DNA of 59,480 bases from Erythrobacteraceae bacterium (GTDB lineage: Bacteria; Pseudomonadota; Alphaproteobacteria; Sphingomonadales; Sphingomonadaceae). The stretch lies in the NCBI GenBank assembly GCA_027489095.1, contig JAIYAL010000116.1:1-59480 (forward strand), given 5' to 3'. A program made the translations under genes and the position numbers. The notes beneath the pieces are model-generated. The model did not search any database and was not told the DNA's origin. It worked only from the letters and a program-made list of their open reading frames with translations. Shown here piece by piece: positions 27,281 to 36,482 of the stretch (position 1 is its first letter; each line of letters opens with the position of its first letter).

Positions 27281-27894
27281 GTGCAGTTCCTAACAGTGGT
27301 GACGCGCGCGCTCTGTTCGTCGAACGGCTGGCTGCGAAGCGTCGTTGCCGCTCTGAGTGTGACGTTCTGCGGAAGGCCGATCATGGAGAACAGCGGAAAC
27401 AGGCGCGGGTAGGTGACGTTCGCGGTATAGACCACAACGTCGCGCGCGCCCCCGAGCCCGCTCCGACCGCGATTGGCGTCCCAACGGGTGTTGGCGTTGG
27501 AGTCGACATAGGGCTCGCCGTTGTCGCAACGACCGTTCGTGTTCTGGTCGGTGTAATCCTCGGCCAGGGCGACGTCCGAAAAGTCGTAATGCGACAGCCG
27601 CTGGAAGGTGACAGTGGCGCCGCTCGGCATCACCGATGAGACTTGATCGCGAACGCGCGCATCGATGGTCGACATGCTGTTGGTGGCGGTCTCCAGGGTC
27701 AGGTCGCGGCCCGCCTTCTGCAGCGCGCCATAGAGCACCGAGCTGGTGTACTGGGTGTGCGCGAGGTCGAACAGGCCCATGATCATGAGGATCAGCACCG
27801 GGCCGACCATAGCGAACTCAACTATGGTCACGCCCTTGCGGTCCGCCGCCAGTCGCCGCAGTACACGGCGCGTGAAGAACAGGCGGCGGATCAC
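27277..27894 (-). CDS. TadE-like pilus assembly protein (first of pair)
   Basis: A 205-residue protein with an Arg-rich leader and the TadE signature RKGVTIVEFAMVGPVLILMI followed by a membrane helix and an exported domain (YSSVL-type helix, then a beta-rich region with an Asn/Asp-rich stretch NTNGRCDNGEPYVDSNANTR that resembles a calcium-binding dockerin-like loop). The start is a GTG at 27892-27894 overlapping the tadG-like stop as GTGA. Confidence 0.82.
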   Translation of the reverse strand: MIRRLFFTRRVLRRLAADRKGVTIVEFAMVGPVLILMIMGLFDLAHTQYTSSVLYGALQKAGRDLTLETATNSMSTIDARVRDQVSSVMPSGATVTFQRLSHYDFSDVALAEDYTDQNTNGRCDNGEPYVDSNANTRWDANRGRSGLGGARDVVVYTANVTYPRLFPLFSMIGLPQNVTLRAATTLRSQPFDEQSARVTTVRNCT

Positions 27895-29816
27895 GAGGTG
27901 AGCCTCAGCGCGGCGATCTTCTGCGCGATTTCCTGGAACCGCGCGGTGAGAGTCGCACTATCGGTGGCCTGGAAGGCACGTCCGGACGAGGCGCAGTCGA
28001 TCAGGTTCTGGGTCAGCGCCGTCCCGAAGGCGACCACCCAGACCGTGATGTTCTCCGCCCGCGCGGCGCTGCACACCGCCTGCAGACGCGCCGCGCGGCG
28101 ATTGAACTCGGTCGTGCTGTTGGCGTTGCCGGTAATGTGGCGGTCCCACCACTCGACGCCATGGGTCGAATAGTTCTCGATACTGTTGACCTGCGCACCG
28201 TCGGTCATGAACACGATGTGCCGGGAGATCGGGTCACCGTTCGGCGCGGTCGAGTTTTCCGAAGCGAAGATGCCGCGCGGGGTCAGGAAGCGGGCGCCCC
28301 ACACCATCCCGATGTCGTGATAGGTGTTGCCGCCTGCGGCCAGCGCGTTGACGTAATTCTGCAAGTCCGTGCGAGCGATTGTGGAGAGCTTGCGCGCGGC
28401 GCGCGGACAGGCCCAGCCGGGACGCGCTTCATCACCCATCTGGTAAAGCCAGTTGAGGGTGTTGCCGTTGCTGTCCTCGCGCTTCCACACCGCGTCGATC
28501 AACGCGGGCTTCCAACGCTGGGCTTCGGTCGTGGGAACGAGGTTGATATTGATGTCGAAGGCGCCTGCCGGGATCGGGTTGTAGTTATCGGTGAGCACGG
28601 TGTCGGGCTCTTCGATGCAACCGGCCCAGGTCACGCTGGTCATCGCCCCGTTCGCGCCGATCGGCAAGTTGATCGCATTGCTGGTGTAGATGTTCGAGAA
28701 GGTGACCGCTTCCCAGCCGGCCGGGCTGCCCGACGGGTTGTTGGCGCTGCACGGATTGGTCGTGCCGGTGGTGACCGGGCAATAGATCCAGTCGCGGAAC
28801 TGGGGGGTGATGTCGGTAAGGGTGGCGGGGCGCGTCTTGCGCACGCGCGCACGGCATCCCGCACGGTCGTTGGAATTGCCGCCGGACCATTGACCGGTGA
28901 CGTATTCGGTCGCCGCGAACACCTGCCACCTTTGGTTTTCACCGTTAATCACGACAGTGTAGGTCGCGGGGTAGTTCCCGCATACGGTTTGCGCCTGTGT
29001 CCCGGCTGTCCCGTCGGTACGGTAGCGATAATGGTCGGTGTTAGTGGAGTTGAAGTTCGCCTGCGTGCGCGGCAGCCATTCGGTCTGGTCGGTCACCAGG
29101 ATCGGATCGCCAACCCTTCCGCCGGGCAGGGTCGCATTATTGTATCGCGCCACGCGCGTCTGGTACGTGTTGTTGTTCGCCATATGGGCCCGCGGGATCG
29201 AGAGGCCCACGTTGACCTGCGACGAATAGGGGACGAGCCCGTAGCGGACCTGCGCCGCCGGCGAGGTCGATGCCTGCACCGTGTCGTAGAAGCTCATCAC
29301 CGCCGACCGCATGCCGACGATCTTCGAACCGGCGCCGGAGTTGCAATCGCTGCCGTCCGGGCAGTCTGCCATCGAGCCGGTGACGTCGAGCACGAACATG
29401 ATGTCCGAGTTCGAGATGTTGACCTCTGCGCTGCAGGTCGCCGCGAGCCGGAAGCTGGTGTAGCCGAAGGCCCCCATGATCGTGGTCGGCATGGTCGCGC
29501 TGGCCGTGCCGTTGACCACGCCGGAGGTGGTCGAGGTAAAGTCGCGCGTCCGCCCGGTCGTGCCGAAAATCCCGTCGTGGAAGTTCTGATCGAAGAAGTT
29601 GAGGCCGATCGTGCGATGCGATGTGGTGAAGGTCGAAGTCGTCATCGCCTGCCGCGCGGCGAGCGCGCCGGCGTCGCAGGCGGCTTGCAAGCGGGCGGCG
29701 GCCATGTAGTAACGGCTCGCGTCGATCCCGCCGCCGACCATCGCCAGCAGCGGCATCAGCGATGCTGCGGCGATTGCGAGCGTGTTGGCGGTTTTGTCGT
29801 GCAGCAGCCGTTGCAT
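27891..29816 (-). CDS. TadG-like protein with von Willebrand A domain
   Basis: A 641-residue protein with an N-terminal Tad-type segment (TANTLAIAAASLMPLLAMVG, then GIDASRYYMAAARLQAACDA) followed by a vWA domain whose metal site starts FVLDVTGSM (Asp144, Ser148) and continues to HIVFMTDGAQ. TadG proteins take part in Flp/Tad pilus assembly or surface attachment. ATG at 29814-29816 is chosen because AGGAAGG lies six bases upstream; starts further up (29849, 29909) have poor sites. It leads a coupled trio with two TadE-like genes. Confidence 0.84.
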   Translation of the reverse strand: MQRLLHDKTANTLAIAAASLMPLLAMVGGGIDASRYYMAAARLQAACDAGALAARQAMTTSTFTTSHRTIGLNFFDQNFHDGIFGTTGRTRDFTSTTSGVVNGTASATMPTTIMGAFGYTSFRLAATCSAEVNISNSDIMFVLDVTGSMADCPDGSDCNSGAGSKIVGMRSAVMSFYDTVQASTSPAAQVRYGLVPYSSQVNVGLSIPRAHMANNNTYQTRVARYNNATLPGGRVGDPILVTDQTEWLPRTQANFNSTNTDHYRYRTDGTAGTQAQTVCGNYPATYTVVINGENQRWQVFAATEYVTGQWSGGNSNDRAGCRARVRKTRPATLTDITPQFRDWIYCPVTTGTTNPCSANNPSGSPAGWEAVTFSNIYTSNAINLPIGANGAMTSVTWAGCIEEPDTVLTDNYNPIPAGAFDININLVPTTEAQRWKPALIDAVWKREDSNGNTLNWLYQMGDEARPGWACPRAARKLSTIARTDLQNYVNALAAGGNTYHDIGMVWGARFLTPRGIFASENSTAPNGDPISRHIVFMTDGAQVNSIENYSTHGVEWWDRHITGNANSTTEFNRRAARLQAVCSAARAENITVWVVAFGTALTQNLIDCASSGRAFQATDSATLTARFQEIAQKIAALRLTS

Positions 29817-30017
29817 GAACGACCTTCCTGCTTGCGTTTCTCGCCCCATCGGTTCGGTGCCCTTCTGCTGAAGCCCGCACGCGTTGCGCGGATGTTTCAG
29901 TGTCAGCATCGGGCCTTAACGCGGTCTGGTAAGCGCATTGCCAAAGATCATGGTTAGCGAAGTCCTAACGCCGTTTCTCGGTGCCCGTTCGAAGGCCGAG
30001 TACCTGCATGGGACAGT

Positions 30018-30731
30018 TTGCTTGCCAAGCCGCCCGCCGTCTCGCTAGGCGCTTGGATCGTGACCGATGATGCCGCCGATCTTATGCCTCCCGAAGCGGA
30101 GCTGGCCCTCGCATGGAGCGGCCAAAAGGTTCGCGGGCCGTTAAGCATGGCTCTTCAGCTTGATCGCAGGCTGGCCCGGATCGTTGCCCGGACGAGCGAG
30201 CCGATGCTTGGCCAGATGCGGCTTGCATGGTGGCGCGACGCGCTCGGCACGCCGCTCGCCGATCGGCCACGCGGGGACGCGGTGCTGGACGGGCTGGGCG
30301 CCCACTGGGCGGGCCGCGAGAGCGCGCTGATCGCGCTCGTCGATGGCTGGGAGCAAGTCCTCGAAGAGCCGCCCTTGTCCGAGCGCGCCGCGCGGCTGTT
30401 CGGCGAGGGGCGATGCGCGGCCCTGCTGGCGGTCTATGACAAGACCCCTGAGGATACGTCCGATCCGGGAGCCCTTTACGCAGCTGCCTGGCACTGGAGC
30501 TTTGCTGACTTTGCTGCACGGGTGAGCCGCGAGGAGGAGCGGGCTTTGCTGGTGCGCCTGGGCCTTGGACTTGGCAACGGCCATCCGGCCCTGCGCCTGC
30601 CGCGCGAGGCGCGCGGGCTGGCGGTGCTGGGCGCGCTGGGTCTGCGCGCGCTGCAACGCGGCGGTCGCCCGCTGATGGAAGGCCGCGGAGCGCCGGTCGC
30701 GGCCTTGCGGGCCGCTATCTTCGGGCGATAA
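30018..30731 (+). CDS. Squalene/phytoene synthase-family protein, probably non-catalytic
   Basis: A 237-residue, all-helical protein resembling the short sphingomonad branch of the squalene/phytoene synthase family, best seen in EPMLGQMRLAWWRDALG and the C-terminal RALQRGGRPLMEGRG. The two Asp-rich motifs that bind diphosphate in true synthases are not visible. A role like that of NDUFAF6 (complex I assembly) is possible but unproven. The start at TTG 30018 follows GGGACAG; ATG at 30084 is an alternative. The 201-base gap before it, shared with the tadG-like promoter, holds an inverted repeat at 29953-29969. Confidence 0.68.
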   Translation: MLAKPPAVSLGAWIVTDDAADLMPPEAELALAWSGQKVRGPLSMALQLDRRLARIVARTSEPMLGQMRLAWWRDALGTPLADRPRGDAVLDGLGAHWAGRESALIALVDGWEQVLEEPPLSERAARLFGEGRCAALLAVYDKTPEDTSDPGALYAAAWHWSFADFAARVSREEERALLVRLGLGLGNGHPALRLPREARGLAVLGALGLRALQRGGRPLMEGRGAPVAALRAAIFGR

Positions 30732-30775
30732 GATCGTATATTCATGCAGCTATTGCAGCAAAAGGGGGCAGACCT

Positions 30776-31237
30776 TTGCGACAGGCGGTGTTGGGAGTGC
30801 TGGGGGGACTTGTCCTAGCTGGAGTCGGGGTTTTCTGGTGGCAGGGCCGTGCGGCGATCGAGACTGGCGCGCCGCCTCCGGCGCCCGCTGCGCCCGCGAA
30901 CGATCCCGAAAAGCTCCCTTTTGCCGATCCCGGCACCATGCAGGGTCTCGCCCCGCCCGAGCTCACCGATCTCAGCCGCGAAGAGCAGCGCTTCTTCCGC
31001 TACGATCGCAATCGCGACCGTTTCATCTCCCGAAACGAGATGCTCTCGAGCCGCACCGAGGCGTTCCGCAAGCTCGACAAGGATGGCAACAACCTGCTGA
31101 CCTTCGAGGAGTGGGCTGTAGCGACGGTCGACCGCTTCGAGACAGCGGATGCTGACAGGGACGCGCGCCTCTCTACGCGCGAATTCGCCACCACCGCGCC
31201 CAAGCCGGTCGCGAAGAAGCCCGCCTGCAAGTGCTGA
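30776..31237 (+). CDS. Exported EF-hand protein with three calcium sites
   Basis: A 153-residue protein with an N-terminal membrane anchor or signal (VLGVLGGLVLAGVGVFWW), a Pro/Ala-rich linker and three EF-hand loops: DRNRDRFISRNE (77-88), DKDGNNLLTFEE (101-112) and DADRDARLSTRE (125-136), each with acidic residues at the expected 1-3-5-12 positions. The tail is Lys/Cys-rich (KKPACKC). The start is a TTG at 30776 with AAGGGGG seven bases upstream. The specific role is unknown; such proteins may buffer or sense calcium at the membrane. Confidence 0.85.
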   Translation: MRQAVLGVLGGLVLAGVGVFWWQGRAAIETGAPPPAPAAPANDPEKLPFADPGTMQGLAPPELTDLSREEQRFFRYDRNRDRFISRNEMLSSRTEAFRKLDKDGNNLLTFEEWAVATVDRFETADADRDARLSTREFATTAPKPVAKKPACKC

Positions 31238-31241
31238 GGCG

Positions 31242-32627
31242 CTAGGCCGGGACCGCCTCGCGCGTTTCGGCGATCCAGCGCGCCAGATCGGCCTTGGCGC
31301 GGTCGGTATAGGCTTCCTTGCGCACCTTCTTGCCAACCTGATGGAGCGGGGGGAACAGGCCGAAATTGACGTTCATGGGCTGAAAGGTCACGGCTTCGGC
31401 ATCGCCGGTGATGTGGCTGAGCAGCGCGCCCAGCGCGGTGGTGGCCGGGAGCGGCTGCCAGCCGCGTCCCGCCAGCTCCGCCGCCGCCATCATTCCCGCC
31501 ACAAGCCCGATCGCTGAGCTTTCGACATAGCCTTCGCAGCCCGTTACCTGGCCGGCAAAGCGGATATGCGGCGCGGCCTTCAACCGCAGCTGGCGGTCAA
31601 GCACCTCGGGTGAGTTGAGGAACGTATTGCGGTGCAGCCCACCGAGCCGGGCGAATTCAGCGTTTTCGAGCCCCGGAATGGTGCGGAACAGCTCGATTTG
31701 CGCGGCATATTTGAGTTTGGTCTGAAAGCCGACCATGTTCCAGAGCGTGCCCAGCTTGTTGTCCTGCCGCAGCTGCACTACGGCATAGGGCCAGCGCCCC
31801 TGCGGGAAATCGGGGGTGGTATCGAAGGGATTGTCGAGGCCTACACCCTTCATCGGGCCATATCGCAGCGTCTCCACGCCGCGTTCGGCCATCACCTCGA
31901 TCGGCATGCAGCCGTCGAAATAGGGCGTGTCCTTTTCCCACTGTTTGAACTCGGACTTCTCGCCCTCCATCAATCCCTTGTGGAAGGCGAGGTACTGCTC
32001 CTTGTCCATGGGGCAGTTGATGTAGTCTCCGCCTTCGTTCGATGCCGCGGTGGTCTTGTTCCAACGCGACTGGATCCAGCACTTCGACATATCGATCGAA
32101 TCGTGGTGCACGATGGGCGCGATGGCATCGAAGAAGGCGAGCCGTTCGCTGCCGGTCGCGCTTACAATGCTCCCAGCGAGTGTCTCAGCGGTCAGCGGGC
32201 CGGTGGCGACGATGGTGAGCCCAGCGGCAGGCAGGGCATCGACCCGCTCGCGCACGACCGTGACATTGGGGTGCTGTTGCAGCGCCTTCTCGACCTCGGC
32301 CGAGAAGACGTCGCGGTCGACTGCCATCGCGCTTCCCGCTGGCACCCGAGCGACTTCGCCGGCGCGCATCACCAGGCTGTCCAGCATCCGCATCTCGTGA
32401 TGCAGCAGGCCAACCGCGTTCTTGGTATCGTCATCCGAGCGGAACGAGTTGGAGCAGACCAGCTCGGCCAGCCCGTCGGTCTGATGGGCAGGCGTCATGT
32501 CACCTGATCCTCGCATCTCCGACAGGCGCACCTTGACGCCGCGCTGGGCGAGCTGCCAGGCCGCCTCGCTCCCGGCGAGGCCGCCGCCAATGATGTGCAC
32601 ATCGTGCATAGTCGAGGGTCCGGTCAT
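31242..32627 (-). CDS. trmFO: Methylenetetrahydrofolate-tRNA (uracil-54-C5)-methyltransferase TrmFO
   Basis: Makes ribothymidine at position 54 of tRNA with folate and FAD instead of S-adenosylmethionine. The 461-residue product starts with the FAD fold [20 protein letters not shown] and continues with the family motifs [60 protein letters not shown] and [13 protein letters not shown]. Length is normal. ATG at 32625-32627 is used; an ATG at 32609 is possible. It is convergent with the EF-hand gene (four bases apart). Confidence 0.95.
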   Translation of the reverse strand: MTGPSTMHDVHIIGGGLAGSEAAWQLAQRGVKVRLSEMRGSGDMTPAHQTDGLAELVCSNSFRSDDDTKNAVGLLHHEMRMLDSLVMRAGEVARVPAGSAMAVDRDVFSAEVEKALQQHPNVTVVRERVDALPAAGLTIVATGPLTAETLAGSIVSATGSERLAFFDAIAPIVHHDSIDMSKCWIQSRWNKTTAASNEGGDYINCPMDKEQYLAFHKGLMEGEKSEFKQWEKDTPYFDGCMPIEVMAERGVETLRYGPMKGVGLDNPFDTTPDFPQGRWPYAVVQLRQDNKLGTLWNMVGFQTKLKYAAQIELFRTIPGLENAEFARLGGLHRNTFLNSPEVLDRQLRLKAAPHIRFAGQVTGCEGYVESSAIGLVAGMMAAAELAGRGWQPLPATTALGALLSHITGDAEAVTFQPMNVNFGLFPPLHQVGKKVRKEAYTDRAKADLARWIAETREAVPA

Positions 32628-32698
32628 GGCGGGGCAGGTAATTGCGTGTTAGCCCGCCTGCAAGCCCGCATCGGCGTTCGGGCAAGGGAAGGGCAGGG

Positions 32699-33364
32699 AT
32701 GGGGAAGCGTGCGCTGATCGAACAGAGGCCGTGGCTGCTGGCGAGCATCGCGGCGGCGATCGCTTTCTACTTCCTGCGCGACAATCCTGTCGGCGAGGGG
32801 GTTTGGGGCCTGGCGCTCAAGGGCGCGAGTGTCGGGCTGCTGGCGTTTTACGTCGCGCTGCGCGTGCCGCAGGGCAAGCACCGGGGCGACGGGTACCTGC
32901 TGGTCGGGGCGTTGGCGCTCGCGGCGGCGGGCGACGTGGGGATCGAGCTCGATTTCATGATCGGGGGCGCCTTGTTTGCCGCGGCGCATTGTGTCGCCGT
33001 GCTTCTCTACCTCAAGAACCGGCACAAACGGCCCTCGCCGACCCAGAAGCTGATTGGCCTGTCGCTGCTGATCGGCACTCCGGTGGTGAGCTACGCGCTA
33101 AGCGGCCTGCCCGAAGTCGCGATCTATGGCGCATTCCTCGGGGCGATGGCCTCGGCCGCGTGGATGAGCCACTATCCGCGCTACCGCGTCGGCACCGGTG
33201 CGGTTCTTTTTGTGCTCAGCGACTGGCTGATTTTCTCGCGGATGGGCACGCTCGCGCTCGAGCCGCTGCCCGACCTTCTGATCTGGCCGCTCTACTATGC
33301 CGGTCAGGTGATGATCGCGACTGGCATCGTTCAATGTTTGAGAGGCGAGCAGCCCGTCAGGTAA
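32699..33364 (+). CDS. YhhN-family membrane protein (lysoplasmalogenase-like)
   Basis: A 221-residue integral membrane protein with about eight hydrophobic segments and the YhhN pattern: a conserved Asp-containing helix in LAAAGDVGIELDFMIGGALF, the AHCVAVLLYL segment, and FVLSDWLIFSRMG near the C-terminus. Animal TMEM86 members of this family hydrolyse lysoplasmalogens; the bacterial substrate is untested. ATG at 32699 has a purine-rich AGGGAAGGG upstream. Its 3' end overlaps that of gyrA by eight bases on the opposite strand. Confidence 0.85.
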   Translation: MGKRALIEQRPWLLASIAAAIAFYFLRDNPVGEGVWGLALKGASVGLLAFYVALRVPQGKHRGDGYLLVGALALAAAGDVGIELDFMIGGALFAAAHCVAVLLYLKNRHKRPSPTQKLIGLSLLIGTPVVSYALSGLPEVAIYGAFLGAMASAAWMSHYPRYRVGTGAVLFVLSDWLIFSRMGTLALEPLPDLLIWPLYYAGQVMIATGIVQCLRGEQPVR

Positions 33365-36158
33365 CGGGCGGCTCGCTGTCGGTGGCCAGTTCTGCGGCGA
33401 TGGCTTCCTCGGACTCGTTCTCCGGATCGGTGGACTCGTCGATCAGCGCCGCGCCGACAATGTGTTCACCCTTGGCGACGTCGAAGATGCGAATGCCCGA
33501 CGAGCTGCGCCCTGAGACCGAAAAGCCCTTCAGCGTCTCGAATCCGCCATCGACAAGGTGGCGGAAATCGATGCCGAGGCGGATCAACTTGGCCTGATCG
33601 GTCACCAGCATCAGCTGCGAGCCGTGCTTGACCGGGAAGCTCGCCACGACCGGGCCGTTGCGTTCCGGATTGCTCTCGGGTGTGCCGATATTGGTGATGC
33701 CTTGGCCCCCGCGCGATGTGGTGCGGTATTCATAGGCAGAGGAAATCTTGCCATAACCATTGGCGGTGATGGTGAGGATGAATTCCTCACGCTCGGCCAT
33801 CGCCGCTTGCCCGTCGGCAGCCAGGGCGGGGACGGCGTCGTTGTTCTTCCACGCGGCCGCGCGAACATAGGCCTCGCGCGTTTCCATGTCGGCGGTGAGC
33901 GGGTCGAGCACCGCCATGCTGACCACCTTGCCGCCCTTCTTGAGGCTCATGCCGCGCACCCCTATGCCGGTGCGGCTCTTGGTCTCGCGCGCGTCGGTCG
34001 CGGCAAAGCGGATCGCCTTGCCGCTGTCGCTGGCGAGGAAGATCTGCTGCTCCTCGGTGAGGAGTTGCACGCCGATCAGCCGGTCGCCCGAGCCCTCGAC
34101 AAAGCCCATCGCGTATTTGCCTGCGGTCGGCACGTTGGTGAAGGCGTCCATCGAGTTGCGCCGCACCATGCCCTGTTCGGTGGCAAAGACGATGTTGAGA
34201 TCGGCCCACGAAGCCTCGTCCTCAGGCAGGGGGAGGACGTTGGTGACGCGCTCGTCGTCGCCCAATGGCAGGAGGTTGACCATCGGGCGGCCCTTGGTCT
34301 GCGGCCCGCCTTCGGGCAGCTTCCACACCTTCATGCGGTAGACGCGGCCGGTGTTGGTGAAGAACAGCACCGGGTTGTGCGTGCTGGTCACGAACAGCTC
34401 GACGACAGCGTCCTCGTCCTTGGTCGCCATGCCCGAGCGGCCCTTGCCGCCGCGGCCCTGTGCGCGGAAGGTGTCGAGCGGGGTGCGCTTGATGTAGCCT
34501 CCGTGGGTAACGGTGACGACCATCTCTTCGCGCTCGATAAGGTCCTCGTCTTCAAGCCCATCCCATGCCGGAGCGATTTCGGAAAGGCGCGGGGTGGCGT
34601 AGGTGGCGCGGATCTCCACCAGCTCCTCGCGCATAACGCCATACAACTTCACACGGTCGGCAAGGATTGAGAGATATTCTGCGATGGCGGTCGCCAGCCC
34701 CTTCAATTCGCCGCCGATCTCGTCACGGCCCAGCGCGGTCAAGCGGTGGAGGCGCAGTTCGAGAATCGCCTTCACCTGCCGTTCGGACAGGCGATAGGTG
34801 CCGCTTTCTTGATCGGTGCTTGGCTCAATGGCTTCGACCAGCTGGATGTATTGCGCGATGTCGCCGATCGGCCATTCCTTGGCCATCAGGCGCGCACGCG
34901 CTTCGGCGGGGTTAGGCGCGCTGCGGATCATCGCCACGACCTCGTCGAGGTTCGACACCGCGACCACGAGACCGAGCAAGATGTGCGCCCGCTCGCGTGC
35001 CTTGGCGAGTTCGAACTTGGTGCGGCGGGTGATCACCTCCTCGCGGAAGGTGATGAACGCCTGGATGAAGTCGCGCAGGCGCAGCGTTTCCGGGCGGCCG
35101 CCGCGGATCGCCAGCATGTTCGCCGGGAAGGAGGACTGCGCCGGGGTGTGCCGCCAGATCTGGTTGAGCACGACTTCTGGGGTGGCATCGCGCTTGAGAT
35201 CGACGACCACGCGCACGCCCTCGCGCGAGCTTTCGTCGCGGATGTCCGAAACGCCCTCGATCCGCTTCTCCTTGGCGGCTTCCGCGATCTTCTCGACCAG
35301 CGAGGACTTGCCGACCTGATAGGGGATCGAGGTGAAGACGATGCTCTCGCGCCCTTCGCTCTTGGCGCCCCGGGTGGATTCGATCTCGTGACGGCAGCGC
35401 ATCAGGATCGAGCCGCGCCCGGTCGTGTAGGCCTGCCGCGCCCCGTGGGTGCCGAGGATCAGCGGCGCTGTCGGGAAATCGGGGCCGGGAATGTACTGAA
35501 TCAATTCCTCAGAGGTGATCGCCGGATTGTCCATGTAGGCAAAGCAAGCGTCGATCACTTCGCCAAGGTTGTGCGGCGGCACGTTGGTCGCCATGCCGAC
35601 CGCGATCCCGCCCGCGCCGTTGACCAAAAGGTTGGGGAACCGCGCCGGCAGAACCGTCGGCTCCCTGCGGCTCCCATCGTAGTTTTCGGTGAAGTCGACC
35701 GTGTCCTTGTCGAGATCGTCGAGCAGGCTGTTGGCGACGCGCGCCAGCCGTGCTTCGGTATAGCGCATCGAGGCCGGCGGATCTGGGTCCATCGAGCCGA
35801 AATTGCCCTGACCGTCGATCAGCGGCACGCGCATCGACCACGGCTGCGTCATCCGCGCGAGCGCGTCATAGATCGCGCTATCGCCGTGCGGGTGATAATT
35901 GCCCATAACGTCGCCGACGATCTTGGCGCTCTTGCGGTAGGGCCGCCCGGCGACGAAGCCGCCTTCCTGGCTGGCGAAAAGGATGCGGCGGTGCACCGGC
36001 TTCAAACCGTCGCGCACGTCGGGGAGCGCGCGGCTGACGATCACGCTCATTGCGTAATCGAGATAACTCGACTTCATCTCGTCGACGATGTCGATGCGTT
36101 CAAAGCCGCCCATCGGGCTTGCGGCGGGAGGATCGATGATGTCGCTGTCGTCGCTCAA
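33357..36158 (-). CDS. gyrA: DNA gyrase subunit A
   Basis: Breakage-reunion subunit of gyrase, which introduces negative supercoils. The 933-residue product has the catalytic Tyr133 in ASMRYTEAR, the quinolone-determining segment [17 protein letters not shown] with Ser94 and Asp98 (E. coli Ser83/Asp87 equivalents) in the susceptible state, and the GyrA-box QGRGGKG in the C-terminal beta-pinwheel domain. The acidic C-terminus is usual. The start is a TTG at 36156-36158 ([11 protein letters not shown]); an ATG at 36113 lacks a ribosome site. A LexA-type box lies 116 bases upstream. Confidence 0.96.
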   Translation of the reverse strand: MSDDSDIIDPPAASPMGGFERIDIVDEMKSSYLDYAMSVIVSRALPDVRDGLKPVHRRILFASQEGGFVAGRPYRKSAKIVGDVMGNYHPHGDSAIYDALARMTQPWSMRVPLIDGQGNFGSMDPDPPASMRYTEARLARVANSLLDDLDKDTVDFTENYDGSRREPTVLPARFPNLLVNGAGGIAVGMATNVPPHNLGEVIDACFAYMDNPAITSEELIQYIPGPDFPTAPLILGTHGARQAYTTGRGSILMRCRHEIESTRGAKSEGRESIVFTSIPYQVGKSSLVEKIAEAAKEKRIEGVSDIRDESSREGVRVVVDLKRDATPEVVLNQIWRHTPAQSSFPANMLAIRGGRPETLRLRDFIQAFITFREEVITRRTKFELAKARERAHILLGLVVAVSNLDEVVAMIRSAPNPAEARARLMAKEWPIGDIAQYIQLVEAIEPSTDQESGTYRLSERQVKAILELRLHRLTALGRDEIGGELKGLATAIAEYLSILADRVKLYGVMREELVEIRATYATPRLSEIAPAWDGLEDEDLIEREEMVVTVTHGGYIKRTPLDTFRAQGRGGKGRSGMATKDEDAVVELFVTSTHNPVLFFTNTGRVYRMKVWKLPEGGPQTKGRPMVNLLPLGDDERVTNVLPLPEDEASWADLNIVFATEQGMVRRNSMDAFTNVPTAGKYAMGFVEGSGDRLIGVQLLTEEQQIFLASDSGKAIRFAATDARETKSRTGIGVRGMSLKKGGKVVSMAVLDPLTADMETREAYVRAAAWKNNDAVPALAADGQAAMAEREEFILTITANGYGKISSAYEYRTTSRGGQGITNIGTPESNPERNGPVVASFPVKHGSQLMLVTDQAKLIRLGIDFRHLVDGGFETLKGFSVSGRSSSGIRIFDVAKGEHIVGAALIDESTDPENESEEAIAAELATDSEPPVT

Positions 36159-36273
36159 GGTCTGGGCCGTTTCTGTTGGTGTTCTTGTGCCGCTGCGGCG
36201 GGCAGGGCCCTAGCAGGGCCAGCGCGTTGCTTCCATCTAGGCACTTGCCGGAGGTTTCGCTACCATCCCCCCG

Positions 36274-36288
36274 GAACACAGCACGAAC
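36274..36288 (-). promoter_or_regulatory. LexA-type (SOS) box upstream of gyrA
   Basis: Read leftward, GTTC-N7-GTTC (plus strand GAAC at 36274-36277 and 36285-36288), the same form as the site at lexA. It lies in the gap between gyrA and the divergent repeat-protein gene, 116 bases before the gyrA start. Functional use is inferred. Confidence 0.55.
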
Positions 36289-36339
36289 GGCGAGCCTTTT
36301 TCCACATTTCCCCGCCACATTGCGGTCAGCCTTCATGTG

Positions 36340-36456
36340 CGGGCATTCAAAGCCCGTTCAGCCCGGCTGGCCTAGCGGGAATTGCAAATCCCGCCCGAGC
36401 CGTTCAAAGGCTCTCGCGGAAAATCGAGCGGCGTGCGCTTTTCTTAGCGGAGCGCA
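36340..36456 (+). other. Cluster of hairpins with near-identical loops in the leader of the repeat-protein gene
   Basis: Three successive hairpins have different stems but similar loops. CGGGC/GCCCG (36340-36344 with 36352-36356) has loop ATTCAAA. GCGGGA/TCCCGC (36375-36380 with 36389-36394) has loop ATTGCAAA. GAGCC/GGCTC (36397-36401 with 36409-36413) has loop GTTCAAA. A fourth, TGCGCT/AGCGCA (36434-36439 with 36451-36456), follows just before the GGAGG ribosome site at 36473. No known RNA family was recognised. Confidence 0.6.
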
Positions 36457-36482
36457 GGGCTGCTCTACCAGTGGAGGATGCT

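Noticed and set aside
36375..36394. A stem-loop resembling the anticodon arm of tRNA-Cys, followed by a TTCAAA loop like a T-arm
   Set aside because: The loop has eight bases, the T-arm-like loop is out of register by one base, and no matching acceptor or D-arm can be drawn. It fits better as one of three similar hairpins.
34746..36482. Very long rightward open frame opposite gyrA running into the repeat-protein gene
   Set aside because: It is the antisense shadow of gyrA in GC-rich DNA; the real gene starts at the TTG at 36483 with GGAGG just upstream.
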